A stretch of 64,000 nucleotides of DNA, from contig NZ_JAATJK010000001.1 in assembly GCF_011927785.1 (NCBI RefSeq), positions 5,923,001 to 5,987,000 of the forward strand, given 5' to 3'. Below the pieces are notes generated by a model, which searched no databases, was not told the origin of the DNA, and saw only the letters and a program-made list of their open reading frames with translations. The DNA is from Micromonospora profundi. GTDB lineage: Bacteria; Actinomycetota; Actinomycetes; Mycobacteriales; Micromonosporaceae. Positions 37,246 to 45,244 of the stretch are shown here, piece by piece; positions within the stretch are counted from its first letter, which is position 1, and each line of letters begins with the position of its first letter. A program made the position numbers and the translations under genes.

Positions 37246-37274
37246 TTGACGGTCATTGCGCCCCTGCGTAGGCT
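37246..37274 (+). promoter_or_regulatory. Housekeeping-type promoter for rpmH
   Basis: TTGACG (37246-37251) and TAGGCT (37269-37274) are spaced by 17 bp, close to the main actinobacterial sigma consensus. The implied transcript start is about 180 bp upstream of rpmH, leaving a long leader. A second possible -10, TAGGGT, lies near 37301 without a clear -35. Confidence 0.65.
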
Positions 37275-37462
37275 GGAGCGGCTGCTCTCTCGTCCTCTGC
37301 TAGGGTGATGGGTGTTTGCTGCCCACGGTCGCATCCCCGCGTCGCCGAGGTCCCGTTCCGCAGGGCAGCACCGATCGGTGGTCACCGTCGAGGTGGCCTG
37401 GACCACCCCAGAACCCCGGCGATCCCGTCGCGCGGGGCGCGTACGAATACGGAGAGCCTGAC

Positions 37463-37600
37463 GTGAGCAAGCGCACCTACCAGCCGAACAACCGCCGGCG
37501 CGCGAAGACCCACGGCTTCCGGCTGCGCATGCGCACCCGTGCCGGCCGTGCCATCCTGTCGAGCCGTCGCGCCAAGGGTCGTACCACCCTGTCGGCCTGA
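37463..37600 (+). CDS. rpmH: Ribosomal protein bL34
   Basis: 45 residues from GTG at 37463 with GGAGAG upstream: [20 protein letters not shown] then [19 protein letters not shown]. This matches bL34 over its length. First gene of the cluster rpmH-rnpA-yidD-yidC. A small GTCGGC-CTGA-GCCGAC hairpin spans its stop (37591-37606). Confidence 0.98.
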   Translation: MSKRTYQPNNRRRAKTHGFRLRMRTRAGRAILSSRRAKGRTTLSA

Positions 37601-37634
37601 GCCGACCGGGCGGGTCCGGGGGACGTGGGCAGTC

Positions 37635-38051
37635 GTGCTGGCCGCTGCGCAGCGACTGCGGCGCAGCACTGACTTCGCCGCAGCGGTTCGCGGTGGCCGA
37701 CGCGCCGGACGAGGTGCCGTCGTGGTCCACCTGACCGTGCCGGTGACCGCCGACCCCACCACATCGACCTCGCCGAAGCCGGCGCGGGAAACTGGTGCGG
37801 AGCAAGCCTCCGTCCCGGCCCGCGCCGGCTTCGTCGTGTCCAAGGCGGTGGGCAACGCGGTTGTCCGCAACAAGGTCCGGCGCCGACTGCGCGCGCTGGT
37901 CCGGGAACGACTGGCCGCCTTGCCCACCGGCAGTACCCTGGTCGTTCGGGCGTTGCCCGCAGCAGCCGAGGCGTCATATCCCCGGCTCGCCGCAGACCTG
38001 GACGCCGCCGTCGCGGTTGCCCGGTCGCCCCGAGAGAGGCGGTCCCGTTGA
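37635..38051 (+). CDS. rnpA: Ribonuclease P protein component
   Basis: 138 residues from GTG at 37635 ([20 protein letters not shown]). The RNR motif appears as [20 protein letters not shown] (about 75-94). It supports the RNase P RNA in cutting tRNA 5' leaders. Between the first strand and the RNR motif it has an unusually long Pro/Thr-rich loop ([20 protein letters not shown]). The stop overlaps the yidD TTG start by 4 bp. Confidence 0.95.
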   Translation: MLAAAQRLRRSTDFAAAVRGGRRAGRGAVVVHLTVPVTADPTTSTSPKPARETGAEQASVPARAGFVVSKAVGNAVVRNKVRRRLRALVRERLAALPTGSTLVVRALPAAAEASYPRLAADLDAAVAVARSPRERRSR

Positions 38052-38344
38052 GCAGCGACAAGACCGCCGCCGCGTCCCCGATGTCGACCGGTGCCAAGGT
38101 GCTGACAGCGCCTATCATCGCGTACCGTCGGTGGATAAGTCCGGCTCTGCCGGCCCGCTGCCGGTTCTACCCGTCGTGCAGTGCGTACGCCCAGGAGGCG
38201 GTGTCCACCCACGGCGCGCTCCGGGGAGCCGCGCTGGCGGTCCGGCGGTTGTTGCGCTGCCACCCCTTCCACCCTGGTGGACATGACCCGGTGCCGGAGC
38301 CGGGCGGTCGCCGCCGTGCCGATGTGACTGGAGCACCGAATTGA
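38048..38344 (+). CDS. yidD: Membrane protein insertion efficiency factor YidD
   Basis: 98 residues from TTG at 38048, translationally coupled to rnpA through TTGA. The YidD core is clear: [59 protein letters not shown], with the conserved cysteines. It assists YidC at the membrane. The stop again overlaps the next TTG by 4 bp. Confidence 0.95.
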   Translation: MSSDKTAAASPMSTGAKVLTAPIIAYRRWISPALPARCRFYPSCSAYAQEAVSTHGALRGAALAVRRLLRCHPFHPGGHDPVPEPGGRRRADVTGAPN

Positions 38345-39327
38345 GTCTCGACTGGATCTACTACGCGATTTCGTGGATCCTGCTGACCTGGCACTCCGCC
38401 TGGGACGCCATCGGGGTGCCCGTCGGCGCGGTGATCGGCACCAACTTTGCCTGGATCCTGGCCATCGTCTTCCTGGTGGTCACCGTCCGGGTGATCCTGT
38501 TCCCGGTCTTCGTCAAGCAGATCAAGTCGCAGCGCGCGATGCAGGCCCTCCAGCCCAAGGTCAAGGAGCTGCAGGAGAAGCACAAGGGTGACCGGGAGAC
38601 GCTCCAGAAAGAGATGATGGAGCTCTATCGGAAGGAAAAGGCCAACCCGCTGATGGGCTGCCTTCCGATGTTCCTCCAGATCCCCGTGTTCCTCGGTCTC
38701 TTCCACGTGCTGCGCCGCTTGGACCCGGCCAAGCAGAGCAAGGACCTCTACGGCTGGACCGCCAGCCAGTTCGACAGCGCGTCCAACGCGAAGATTTTCA
38801 CCGCCCCGATCGCCGGCAAGTTCGGATCCACCGCCGACGAGCTGGCCCGCCTCGGCGCCAACGGCACCACGGTCAAGGTCATCGCCGGTCTGCTGGTCCT
38901 GATCATGATCGCGACCACCTACCTGACCAGCCGTCAGATGATCCTCAAGACCGGCTGGGCCGAAGACCCGCAGCAGCGGATGATCCAGCGACTGATGCTC
39001 TACGGCATCCCGGCGTCGCTGCTGATCTCCGGCGCGATCTTCCCCATCGGTGTGATCATCTACTGGGTCACGAACAACCTCTTCACCCTCGGCCAGCAGC
39101 AGTGGGTGCTGCGCAAGTTCCCCCCGCCGGTGACCGCGAAGAAGACCACCGCTCCCGCCGCCAGCCGCAACCCTGTGCAGCCCGCCAAGTCCGGTGGTCT
39201 GTTCGGCCGTGGCAAGTCGACCCCGCCCGCGCCGGTCAAGGCCACCGCCCCCAAGGTGGCCGGTCCGAAGCCGGGCGCCAAGCCGGTGAACCCGAAGAAG
39301 AGCCGCCCCGCCAAGCGGCAGGGCTGA
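38341..39327 (+). CDS. yidC: Membrane insertase YidC/Oxa1
   Basis: 328 residues from TTG at 38341. Five membrane segments, the cytoplasmic helical hairpin [20 protein letters not shown] (about 75-94), and the conserved [20 protein letters not shown] (about 102-121). Folds and inserts membrane proteins with or without SecYEG. The C-terminal tail is basic with alternating Pro, Ala and Lys (about 265-328), typical of ribosome-binding tails. No signal peptide is needed in Gram-positives with this form. Confidence 0.96.
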   Translation: MSLDWIYYAISWILLTWHSAWDAIGVPVGAVIGTNFAWILAIVFLVVTVRVILFPVFVKQIKSQRAMQALQPKVKELQEKHKGDRETLQKEMMELYRKEKANPLMGCLPMFLQIPVFLGLFHVLRRLDPAKQSKDLYGWTASQFDSASNAKIFTAPIAGKFGSTADELARLGANGTTVKVIAGLLVLIMIATTYLTSRQMILKTGWAEDPQQRMIQRLMLYGIPASLLISGAIFPIGVIIYWVTNNLFTLGQQQWVLRKFPPPVTAKKTTAPAASRNPVQPAKSGGLFGRGKSTPPAPVKATAPKVAGPKPGAKPVNPKKSRPAKRQG

Positions 39328-39332
39328 CCCGT

Positions 39333-39366
39333 ACGGGCCGTCGTCGGACCACCGGCGACGGCCCGT
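39333..39366 (+). terminator. Strong hairpin after yidC
   Basis: A 15-bp stem with a single G-U pair and an ACCA loop, starting six bases after the yidC stop. No T-run follows, as is common in actinobacterial terminators. It separates the rpmH-yidC group from jag. Confidence 0.75.
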
Positions 39367-39538
39367 TCCGCACCGTGCAGCCGCCGGATGGCCGGCGCCG
39401 GGCGGAACCGGCCGCGCACGACGCGGTCACGGGCGACACTGCCCGTACAGACGTGCCCGCGGGCACCGGCGACCTCCCGCCGGCCCCGGGAAACCAGCGG
39501 ACCCGACGGTCCGGCCGAGCGAGTACGGAGATGAGACC

Positions 39539-40150
39539 GTGACCGAGACCAGCATCCCCCGCGTCGAGCAGCACCTGGACGAGGAGGACACCGCGCCTCT
39601 CGCAGCAGACGGCGACACCGAGGCCGACGAGTCTGAGGTGGACGACGACGCCCCCGCCGCGGGTGGCCGTGAGAAGAAGGCCGCCGGCGAGGGCGAACTG
39701 TTCCGGCAGAGCGAGATCGCGGCGGACTACGTCGAAGGACTGCTGGACATCCTCGACTACGACGGCGACATCGACGAACTGGTCGCCGGTGGCCGGCCGG
39801 TGGTCGAGGTGGTCGGTGCCCGACTGCAGAACCTGGTGGGCCAGCGCGGCGCCACCCTGGAGGCGCTTCAGGAGCTGACCCGGCTGGCCATCTTCCGGCA
39901 GACCGGGACCCCGAGCCGCCTGCTGCTCGACGTCGGTGGCTACCGGGCGACCCGACGCAAGGAACTCGCCGCCGTCGCCAAGAACGCCGTCGAGAAGGTC
40001 AAGGAGTACGGCGAGCCGGTCCGGCTGGAGGCGATGTCCGCATTCGAGCGCAAGTGCGTCCACGACGTCGTCAACGCCATGTCCGGAGTGGCGAGCGAGT
40101 CCGAGGGCGTCGAGCCGAACCGTCGCATCGTCGTACGGCCGGCGGACTGA
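39539..40150 (+). CDS. Jag/KhpB-type KH-R3H RNA-binding protein
   Basis: 203 residues from GTG at 39539 after GGAGATGAGACC. An acidic disordered N terminus (about 1-55) precedes a KH domain with the GxxG-type loop VGARLQNLVGQRGATLEALQ (about 92-111) and an R3H domain with RKELAAVAKNAVEKVKEYGE and MSAFERKCVHDVVNAM (about 165-180). These proteins bind RNA and influence cell division and elongation in Gram-positives. Standard position between yidC and rsmG. Confidence 0.92.
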   Translation: MTETSIPRVEQHLDEEDTAPLAADGDTEADESEVDDDAPAAGGREKKAAGEGELFRQSEIAADYVEGLLDILDYDGDIDELVAGGRPVVEVVGARLQNLVGQRGATLEALQELTRLAIFRQTGTPSRLLLDVGGYRATRRKELAAVAKNAVEKVKEYGEPVRLEAMSAFERKCVHDVVNAMSGVASESEGVEPNRRIVVRPAD

Positions 40151-40154
40151 CCGG

Positions 40155-41063
40155 GTGGCCCACGACGACCCCGCGGCTGACGCCGTGACCGGCCCGGGCG
40201 GTACGCCGCCCGGGCCGTCCGCTGTCCGGCCCGACACCGATCCGAATAGGTACGACGAGGACGGCGGCACTTCCGCACCGGACGCGCATGTCGGCGACAC
40301 GTCGTCGGCGGCAGAGTCCGGTGACCGCAGCCCGTCGCCTGCCGACGCGGCACTGCCGCCCGAGTTGGCTCCGGCCGCGCTCACCCTCTTCGGTGATCGG
40401 CTCGACCTGGCCGCCGCGTACGCCGAACTGCTGGTGACCGACGGCGTGGTCCGCGGTCTGATCGGCCCTCGGGAGGCACCTCGGATCTGGGACCGCCACC
40501 TGCTCAACTGTGCGGCGGTCGCGGAACTGATCCCGGCCAACGCGACGGTGCTCGACGTCGGCTCCGGCGCGGGCCTGCCCGGGATGGTCCTGGCCATCGC
40601 ACGCCCCGACCTGACCGTCACCTTGATCGAACCGCTCGCCCGACGGACGTCGTTCCTGATCGAGGCCGTCGAACAACTCGGCCTGACCAGGTCGGTGCGG
40701 GTGTTCCGGGGACGGGCCGACGAGGCCGCCAGCGGATCGGCCGATCGGTACCCGATCAGCGGAGACGTGGTGACCGCCCGCGCTGTCGCACCTCTGGACC
40801 GGCTGGCGACCTGGTGCCTCCCCCTGGCGGTACGCGGTGGACGGCTGCTCGCACTCAAGGGATCGTCCGCCGCGGCGGAGGTCGAGGAGCACGCCGGCGT
40901 CGTGGCGCGGCTCGGTGGCGGCGAGGCGGCAGTGCGCCTGTGCGGGGTCGAGGTGATCGACCCGCCGACCACAGTCGTGGAGATCGTCCGTGAACGCGTT
41001 GTCGGCCAACCTCGTCCGGCCGCCAGCAAGCGCGCCCGTGCAGGACGCGCACGCCGCCGCTGA
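40155..41063 (+). CDS. rsmG: 16S rRNA G527 N7-methyltransferase
   Basis: 302 residues from GTG at 40155, four bases after the jag stop. A disordered acidic N terminus (about 1-70) is longer than in most RsmG. The catalytic domain has the helical lead PREAPRIWDRHLLNCAAVAE, the SAM motif VLDVGSGAGLPGMVLAIARP (about 131-150) and TLIEPLARRTSFL. It methylates G527 of 16S rRNA; loss gives low-level streptomycin resistance in other bacteria. Confidence 0.95.
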   Translation: MAHDDPAADAVTGPGGTPPGPSAVRPDTDPNRYDEDGGTSAPDAHVGDTSSAAESGDRSPSPADAALPPELAPAALTLFGDRLDLAAAYAELLVTDGVVRGLIGPREAPRIWDRHLLNCAAVAELIPANATVLDVGSGAGLPGMVLAIARPDLTVTLIEPLARRTSFLIEAVEQLGLTRSVRVFRGRADEAASGSADRYPISGDVVTARAVAPLDRLATWCLPLAVRGGRLLALKGSSAAAEVEEHAGVVARLGGGEAAVRLCGVEVIDPPTTVVEIVRERVVGQPRPAASKRARAGRARRR

Positions 41064-41320
41064 TCGTTGCGCCATCGGGCGTCCGGTCAGTGGGTTGCCT
41101 CGTTGTACCCGTACGGATGGAACGAGGGAATGAGAACCCGACGTGGACCGGCCGCGCCCGTCCGCCGTAGGCTGACCGCGCGTCGATAGTGTGGAGCGGC
41201 CGACGGACGTCGCGGACTCCGACCGCTCCCAAGGGGCCGTACGCCCCGGGGTGCGAGCGCGGGTGCGGGCCAAGTTGACCGAGGCGCGGACCGACCATCC
41301 GAAGCGGGCAGGGATGACAG

Positions 41321-42622
41321 GTGCATGACGACGGCAGGTACGACGATCCACGCGTGACCGGGTCAACCAGCGACCCTGTTTCACGTGAAACCGACTACCC
41401 GAGCTGGTCGCCCGGTGCGCCCGGGGCGTCCCCTCCTGCGGAGGGCGGAGATCCGCCGGTGTCGCGGGACGAACCGGCGGGCCAGCCGGCCCCGGTCGAG
41501 CCCCCGACGGCTGGTCGTCGGACACCGGAGGGGTTGACCCGACCGGTCAACGCACCCGAGGTGCGGCCGACGTCAGGTCGGCGGAACACGGCTGCGGCGG
41601 TGCGCTTCGAGCCTGCGGTCCCGCATCAGCCCACCGCTGCGGCACCCCGGGATGCCGTGGTCGTCCCCGAGGTGCCGACCGAGTCGCCGACGGCGGCCAC
41701 GTCCGATCCCACGTACGTTTCACGTGAAACCCCGACGCGCGAAGAGGATGACCCACCCTTGGCTATGGAGGCGATGCGCGCCGTGCAGATCCTGAATCCC
41801 AGTGGCGAGGTGACAATGCCTCGGCCGGACCGGACCCGGGTCATGTGCGTCGCCAACCAGAAGGGCGGCGTGGGCAAGACCACGACCACTGTCAACCTGG
41901 CGGTGGCTCTCGCCCTGCACGGCAACCGGGTGCTCGTGGTCGACCTCGACCCGCAGGGCAATGCCTCGACGGGCCTCAACGTTCCGCACCACACCGGCGT
42001 TCCCGACGTCTACGACTGCCTCATCAACAGCGTGCCGCTGTCCGAGGTGGCGCAGGCGGTCGAGGGGATCCCGAACCTCTGGTGCGTACCGGCCACCATC
42101 GACCTCGCCGGCGCGGAGATCGAGCTGGTGTCGGTGGTGGCGCGGGAGTCGCGCCTCGACCGGGCCATCACCGCCTACCCGGGCCAGTTTGACTACGTCT
42201 TCATCGACTGCCCGCCCTCGCTCGGACTGCTCACTGTCAACGCCCTGGTCGCCGCGCAGGAGGTGTTGATCCCGATCCAGTGCGAGTACTACGCCCTGGA
42301 GGGGCTCAACCAGCTGATCAACAACATCAACCTGGTACGCCAACACCTCAACCCGAAGCTCGACGTCTCCACCATCCTGCTGACCATGTACGACCGGCGT
42401 ACCCGGCTGGCGGACGCGGTGGAGCAGGACGTGCGGAACCACTTCGGCGACAAGGTTCTCCAGGCCGTCATTCCCCGCAACGTCCGGGTCTCCGAGGCGC
42501 CCAGCTACGGCCAGTCGGTGATGACCTACGATCCCGGTTCGCGGGGCGCGACGAGTTACTTCGAGGCAGCCCAGGAGATCGCCGAGCGGGGCGTCAAGGA
42601 GCCGGTGGGCCGGAATGCGTAG
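41321..42622 (+). CDS. parA: Chromosome-partitioning ATPase ParA with extended N terminus
   Basis: 433 residues from a GTG at 41321. Residues about 175 onward are a normal ParA: deviant Walker A KGGVGKTTTTVNLAVALALH, switch VLVVDLDPQGNASTGLNVPH, Walker B FIDCPPSLGLL. The first 150-170 residues are disordered (Pro/Ala/Thr-rich), unlike most ParA. Two parS sites lie in this part and are read in frame as VSRET. A shorter protein of about 286 residues could start at ATG 41765 (MEAMRAVQIL), which would leave the parS sites upstream of the gene. Continuous readability favours the long form, but I cannot settle it. Confidence 0.88.
   Translation: MHDDGRYDDPRVTGSTSDPVSRETDYPSWSPGAPGASPPAEGGDPPVSRDEPAGQPAPVEPPTAGRRTPEGLTRPVNAPEVRPTSGRRNTAAAVRFEPAVPHQPTAAAPRDAVVVPEVPTESPTAATSDPTYVSRETPTREEDDPPLAMEAMRAVQILNPSGEVTMPRPDRTRVMCVANQKGGVGKTTTTVNLAVALALHGNRVLVVDLDPQGNASTGLNVPHHTGVPDVYDCLINSVPLSEVAQAVEGIPNLWCVPATIDLAGAEIELVSVVARESRLDRAITAYPGQFDYVFIDCPPSLGLLTVNALVAAQEVLIPIQCEYYALEGLNQLINNINLVRQHLNPKLDVSTILLTMYDRRTRLADAVEQDVRNHFGDKVLQAVIPRNVRVSEAPSYGQSVMTYDPGSRGATSYFEAAQEIAERGVKEPVGRNA
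41377..41392. promoter_or_regulatory. parS: parS site 1 (inside the 5' end of parA)
   Basis: TGTTTCACGTGAAACC, one base from the parS consensus, with an intact TTTCACGTGAAA core. If parA starts at 41321 it codes for VSRET. Confidence 0.92.
41716..41731. promoter_or_regulatory. parS: parS site 2 (inside the 5' end of parA)
   Basis: CGTTTCACGTGAAACC; both outer bases differ from consensus but the 14-bp GTTTCACGTGAAAC palindrome is complete. In the long parA frame it also codes for VSRET. Confidence 0.9.
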
Positions 42623-42649
42623 TGCGGACAAGTTGCTGGGAGGCTTGGC

Positions 42650-43678
42650 ATGAAGAACCGTCCTCGGGGCGGTCTGGGACGGGGCCTTGGGGCGCTCATC
42701 CCGACCGGGCCGGTGCCAGGTGCCGCTGGCACCGTGACGGCCGAGCCGGAGAACGGGCACGTGGACGTCGACGTGGACGACGGTGCGGCGACCTCGGCCG
42801 TACCGGCTGCGCCTGTCAGCGTGCCGGCCCACCAGCCGGAGTCCACTCTCAGTCCGGTGCCGGGCGCCCGGTTCGCCGAAATCCCGGTCGACGCGATCCT
42901 GCCGAACCCGAAGCAGCCCCGCCAGGTCTTCGACGAGGAGGCGCTTGAGGAGCTGAAGACCTCGATCCAGGAGGTCGGCTTCCTTCAGCCCATCGTCGTC
43001 CGGCAGCTCGACGACGAGAAGTACGAGCTGGTGATGGGTGAGCGGCGTTGGCGTGCCGCCCAGGCGGTCGGGCGGGACAGCATCCCGGCCATCGTCCGGG
43101 ACACCCGCGACGACGCCATGCTCCGCGACGCGCTGCTGGAGAACATCCACCGGGCCAACCTGAACCCGCTCGAAGAGGCCGCCGCCTACCAGCAGCTGCT
43201 TGAGGAGTTCGGGGCCACCCACGAGGAGCTGGCTCGCCGGATCGGCCGCAGCCGCCCACAGATCTCAAACACCATCCGCCTGTTGAACCTGCCGGCGCAG
43301 GTGCAGCGCCGGGTGGCGGCGGGTATCCTCTCCGCCGGCCACGCCCGCGCACTCCTGAGCCTCGACGACCCGGAGGCCCAGGAGCAGTTGGCGCTGCGAA
43401 TCGTGGCCGAAGGACTGTCGGTGCGAGCCACCGAAGAGGTCGTCGCGCTGGCGCTGAACGACGGGCCCGCGAAGACGCAGGCGGCGAAGCGCCGAGCGAA
43501 GCCGCACGCACCCGCCCTGTCGGACCTGGCCGACCGGTTGTCCGACCGCTTCGACACCCGGGTGAAGGTCGACATCGGCCGGAGCAAGGGCAAGATCACG
43601 ATCGAGTTCGCCACGGTGGACGACCTGGAGCGGATCGTCGGGATCATCGGAGTGCAGCAGGAAGGTTCCGGCGACTGA
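42650..43678 (+). CDS. parB: Chromosome-partitioning protein ParB
   Basis: 342 residues. The N terminus [17 protein letters not shown] is the ParA-stimulating motif. The CTP-binding ParB/Srx domain holds [20 protein letters not shown] and GERRWRAA (about 123-175), followed by [20 protein letters not shown], the parS-reading helix-turn-helix (about 195-225, [20 protein letters not shown]) and a C-terminal dimer domain. It clamps and spreads from parS. It starts 27 bp after parA. Confidence 0.97.
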   Translation: MKNRPRGGLGRGLGALIPTGPVPGAAGTVTAEPENGHVDVDVDDGAATSAVPAAPVSVPAHQPESTLSPVPGARFAEIPVDAILPNPKQPRQVFDEEALEELKTSIQEVGFLQPIVVRQLDDEKYELVMGERRWRAAQAVGRDSIPAIVRDTRDDAMLRDALLENIHRANLNPLEEAAAYQQLLEEFGATHEELARRIGRSRPQISNTIRLLNLPAQVQRRVAAGILSAGHARALLSLDDPEAQEQLALRIVAEGLSVRATEEVVALALNDGPAKTQAAKRRAKPHAPALSDLADRLSDRFDTRVKVDIGRSKGKITIEFATVDDLERIVGIIGVQQEGSGD

Positions 43679-43692
43679 TCGCGCTTCCCCTG

Positions 43693-43722
43693 CGGCCGCG
43701 CTTCCCCCGGGTAGCGCGGCCG
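43693..43722 (+). terminator. Hairpin after parB
   Basis: Perfect 10-bp arms CGGCCGCGCT and AGCGCGGCCG around a 10-base loop, 15 bp past the parB stop. No T-run. Probably ends the parAB transcript. Confidence 0.65.
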
Positions 43723-43737
43723 TCCTGCGTCTGGGCC

Positions 43738-43753
43738 CGTTTCACGTGAAACA
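43738..43753. promoter_or_regulatory. parS: parS site 3
   Basis: CGTTTCACGTGAAACA, one base from consensus, 60 bp after parB and just outside the parB hairpin. Confidence 0.93.
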
Positions 43754-43792
43754 GACGCGTGGCCCTGCGCGTCGGTTGGGGGCGTAGCATCG

Positions 43793-43862
43793 CTCGGCTG
43801 CTCGGCTGCTCGGCTGCTCGGCTGCTCGGCTGCTCGGCTGCTCGGCTGCTCGGCTGCTCGGC
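43793..43862. repeat. 8-bp tandem repeat, about 8.7 copies
   Basis: CTCGGCTG repeated without interruption over 70 bp. The period is not a multiple of three, so reading frames cycle every 24 bp. It begins 40 bp after parS site 3 in the gene-free stretch. A tract this pure is prone to slippage. Confidence 0.95.
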
Positions 43863-44418
43863 CCCTTCCGCGTCACCTTGGTCGCTGTGGTTGCCGCCTC
43901 GGCTGCGCCGTCCTAGCTTTGGGCACCGCCCCGACTCAGCGCGCTCTGCCATGGCGTCCAGCGTCGTGTCGCTCTTCCCGGGCCGCCCCGGCTCTGCGTG
44001 CCCGGCCCCCGCCCCGCCGCCCAGCCCCGGCTTTGCGTGCCCGGCCCCGCCCGCCACCCGCGCCGCCCGGCCCCGCCCGCCACCCGCCTCGCCCCGCGCG
44101 CCCGCGCTGCCTCACCGGGTCGCCCTGCGCGTTGCGTCACCGGAGGGCGCGCCCCGGGACAGCCCTGGGCCGCCTCACGCCGCCTCGCGCGTCCTGGCGG
44201 TCCTGCCGCAAGGACGCGCGAGGCGGAACGGGGGCGCCCGCCCGCATGAAGCTCAGAACGGAGTTGACCTCTGCGGCTCTAAGGGCGCTCAGCGACACGT
44301 GCCGTACCCGAGGTGCTCGGAGAGGGCGGGGAGCCGGCAGCGGCCCGCTGAGAGGGCGCGCGAGGCGTCCGCTCGCCGTCTCAGGATCTACGTATGGCCG
44401 GAGGGGCCATAGCGCGGG
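43863..44418. other. Gene-free GC-rich stretch between parS sites 3 and 4
   Basis: No open frame here has a start, ribosome-binding site and protein-like composition. The two strands show imperfect internal duplications, e.g. two copies of TTTGCGTGCCCGGCC-like sequence near 43995 and 44032 and repeated CCCGCC(A)CC runs. It appears to be low-complexity spacer DNA. Confidence 0.6.
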
Positions 44419-44434
44419 CGTTTCACGTGAAACG
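44419..44434. promoter_or_regulatory. parS: parS site 4 (fully palindromic)
   Basis: CGTTTCACGTGAAACG, a perfect 16-bp palindrome, 16 bp from the left arm of the large inverted repeat. Confidence 0.92.
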
Positions 44435-44450
44435 GCGCCACCTCGACCGA

Positions 44451-44527
44451 TGATCGACTCGCGTTCACGGAAATCGAGGTGTCTCATCGCCGGTGACACC
44501 CCGATTTCATGGAACCCGAGTCGATCA
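44451..44527. repeat. 33-bp imperfect inverted repeat with 11-bp loop
   Basis: The left arm 44451-44483 begins TGATCGACTCG and ends GGTGTC; the right arm 44495-44527 is its reverse complement at 28 of 33 positions. Mismatches fall at left-arm positions 12, 17-19 and 27. It could fold as an extended DNA cruciform or RNA hairpin. No gene lies beside it on either side for several hundred bases, so simple termination is not an obvious job. Confidence 0.9.
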
Positions 44528-44542
44528 AGCGCGATGCCCGCC

Positions 44543-44574
44543 GACTACCCCGACTACCCCGACTACCCCGACCA
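44543..44574. repeat. 9-bp tandem repeat, 3.5 copies
   Basis: GACTACCCC three times and a partial fourth copy, 16 bp after the large inverted repeat. Confidence 0.9.
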
Positions 44575-44694
44575 CCGCCGGCCCACGTCGGCGGTCTGCC
44601 TGACGAAGGGCACGCCATACCGCTGAGAGCCGTCGTCGAGAGCTTCGGCCGCACAGACGGGCATGGGCCCGCGCCAGCCCACAGCCCCAGTGGA

Positions 44695-44791
44695 AGCCAC
44701 GCACCTCCGAGAGCCACGCACCTGCGAGAGCCACGCACCTGCGAGAGCCACGCACCTGCGAGAGCCACGCACCTGCGAGAGCCACGCACCT
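44695..44791. repeat. 17-bp tandem repeat, 5.7 copies
   Basis: AGCCACGCACCTGCGAG units begin at 44695, 44712, 44729, 44746, 44763 and 44780; the first differs by one base. There are no spacers and no coding frame of note. Non-coding minisatellite. Confidence 0.95.
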
Positions 44792-45039
44792 AGCCGATCC
44801 CCGGCCAGAAGCCACCGCCGCGATAGAGGCCACCGTTGCCGGAAGGCCCTCCGCCGCCGCCGCAAGGAGCCCTCAAACCTGTGGACGGCGCCACGGCCGG
44901 TCCGCCGCTTTAACGGCAGAGCCGAACCTGACTCGGCGCCCCTCAAGCGACCTGGCGTGACCGTCGTCCGCGACTCCATCGAAACGTCGTCTGAGCCGGC
45001 TCACCGCAGCCCGACCGCAACGACCGAGCGGTGGAAAAG

Positions 45040-45154
45040 TTATCCACACCCTTTGTCCACAGGCACCCCCCGTTTCACGTGAAACACCGCGTGGACGCGG
45101 GTGTCGGCCTGTGGATGACGGCCTGTGTTCGCCGTCTCGGCAGCCTGTGGATAT
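45040..45154. promoter_or_regulatory. DnaA-box cluster flanking parS site 5
   Basis: Exact TTATCCACA (45040-45048) and exact TTGTCCACA (45053-45061) lie left of the parS at 45071-45086; TGTGGATGA (45110-45118) and TGTGGATAT (45146-45154) lie right of it in the opposite sense. The cluster lies 91-205 bp upstream of the next gene, about 10 kb from oriC. Confidence 0.75.
45071..45086. promoter_or_regulatory. parS: parS site 5
   Basis: CGTTTCACGTGAAACA, one base from consensus, embedded among four DnaA-box-like sites. Confidence 0.93.
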
Positions 45155-45244
45155 CGCTTTGGCGGGGTGTTGGCGTCGGGTCGGCCGATCGACGCGAGGC
45201 ACTGATCTGGACGGCCCGGACCGATCAAACAAGTAGGGACATGG

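Larger units (their letters stand above)
36831..37462. other. 632-bp dnaA-rpmH divergent regulatory region
   Basis: No gene is visible. It holds the DnaA boxes TCGTCCACA (36945-36953) and TTATCCACA (36956-36964) on the dnaA side and a consensus-like promoter for rpmH on the other. The remainder is GC-rich leader. Confidence 0.75.

Noticed and set aside
38128..38140. A TTATCCACC-like DnaA box inside yidD
   Set aside because: A single degenerate match within coding sequence. No cluster.
39236..41525. Large minus-strand frames opposite yidC, jag, rsmG and parA
   Set aside because: They cross several well-supported genes and show shadow composition only.
43759..44412. A plus-strand frame with repeated LLGCSAAR in the parB-downstream island
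   Set aside because: The repeat is the translation of an 8-bp DNA minisatellite whose frames all stay open. No start site signal and no protein-like sequence after it.
44451..44527. Retron-type non-coding RNA
   Set aside because: No reverse transcriptase gene is anywhere nearby. Only the hairpin is supported.
44695..44791. 17-bp array (and the 25-bp array at 2897) as a CRISPR
   Set aside because: Units are directly adjacent without spacers, and no cas genes are present.
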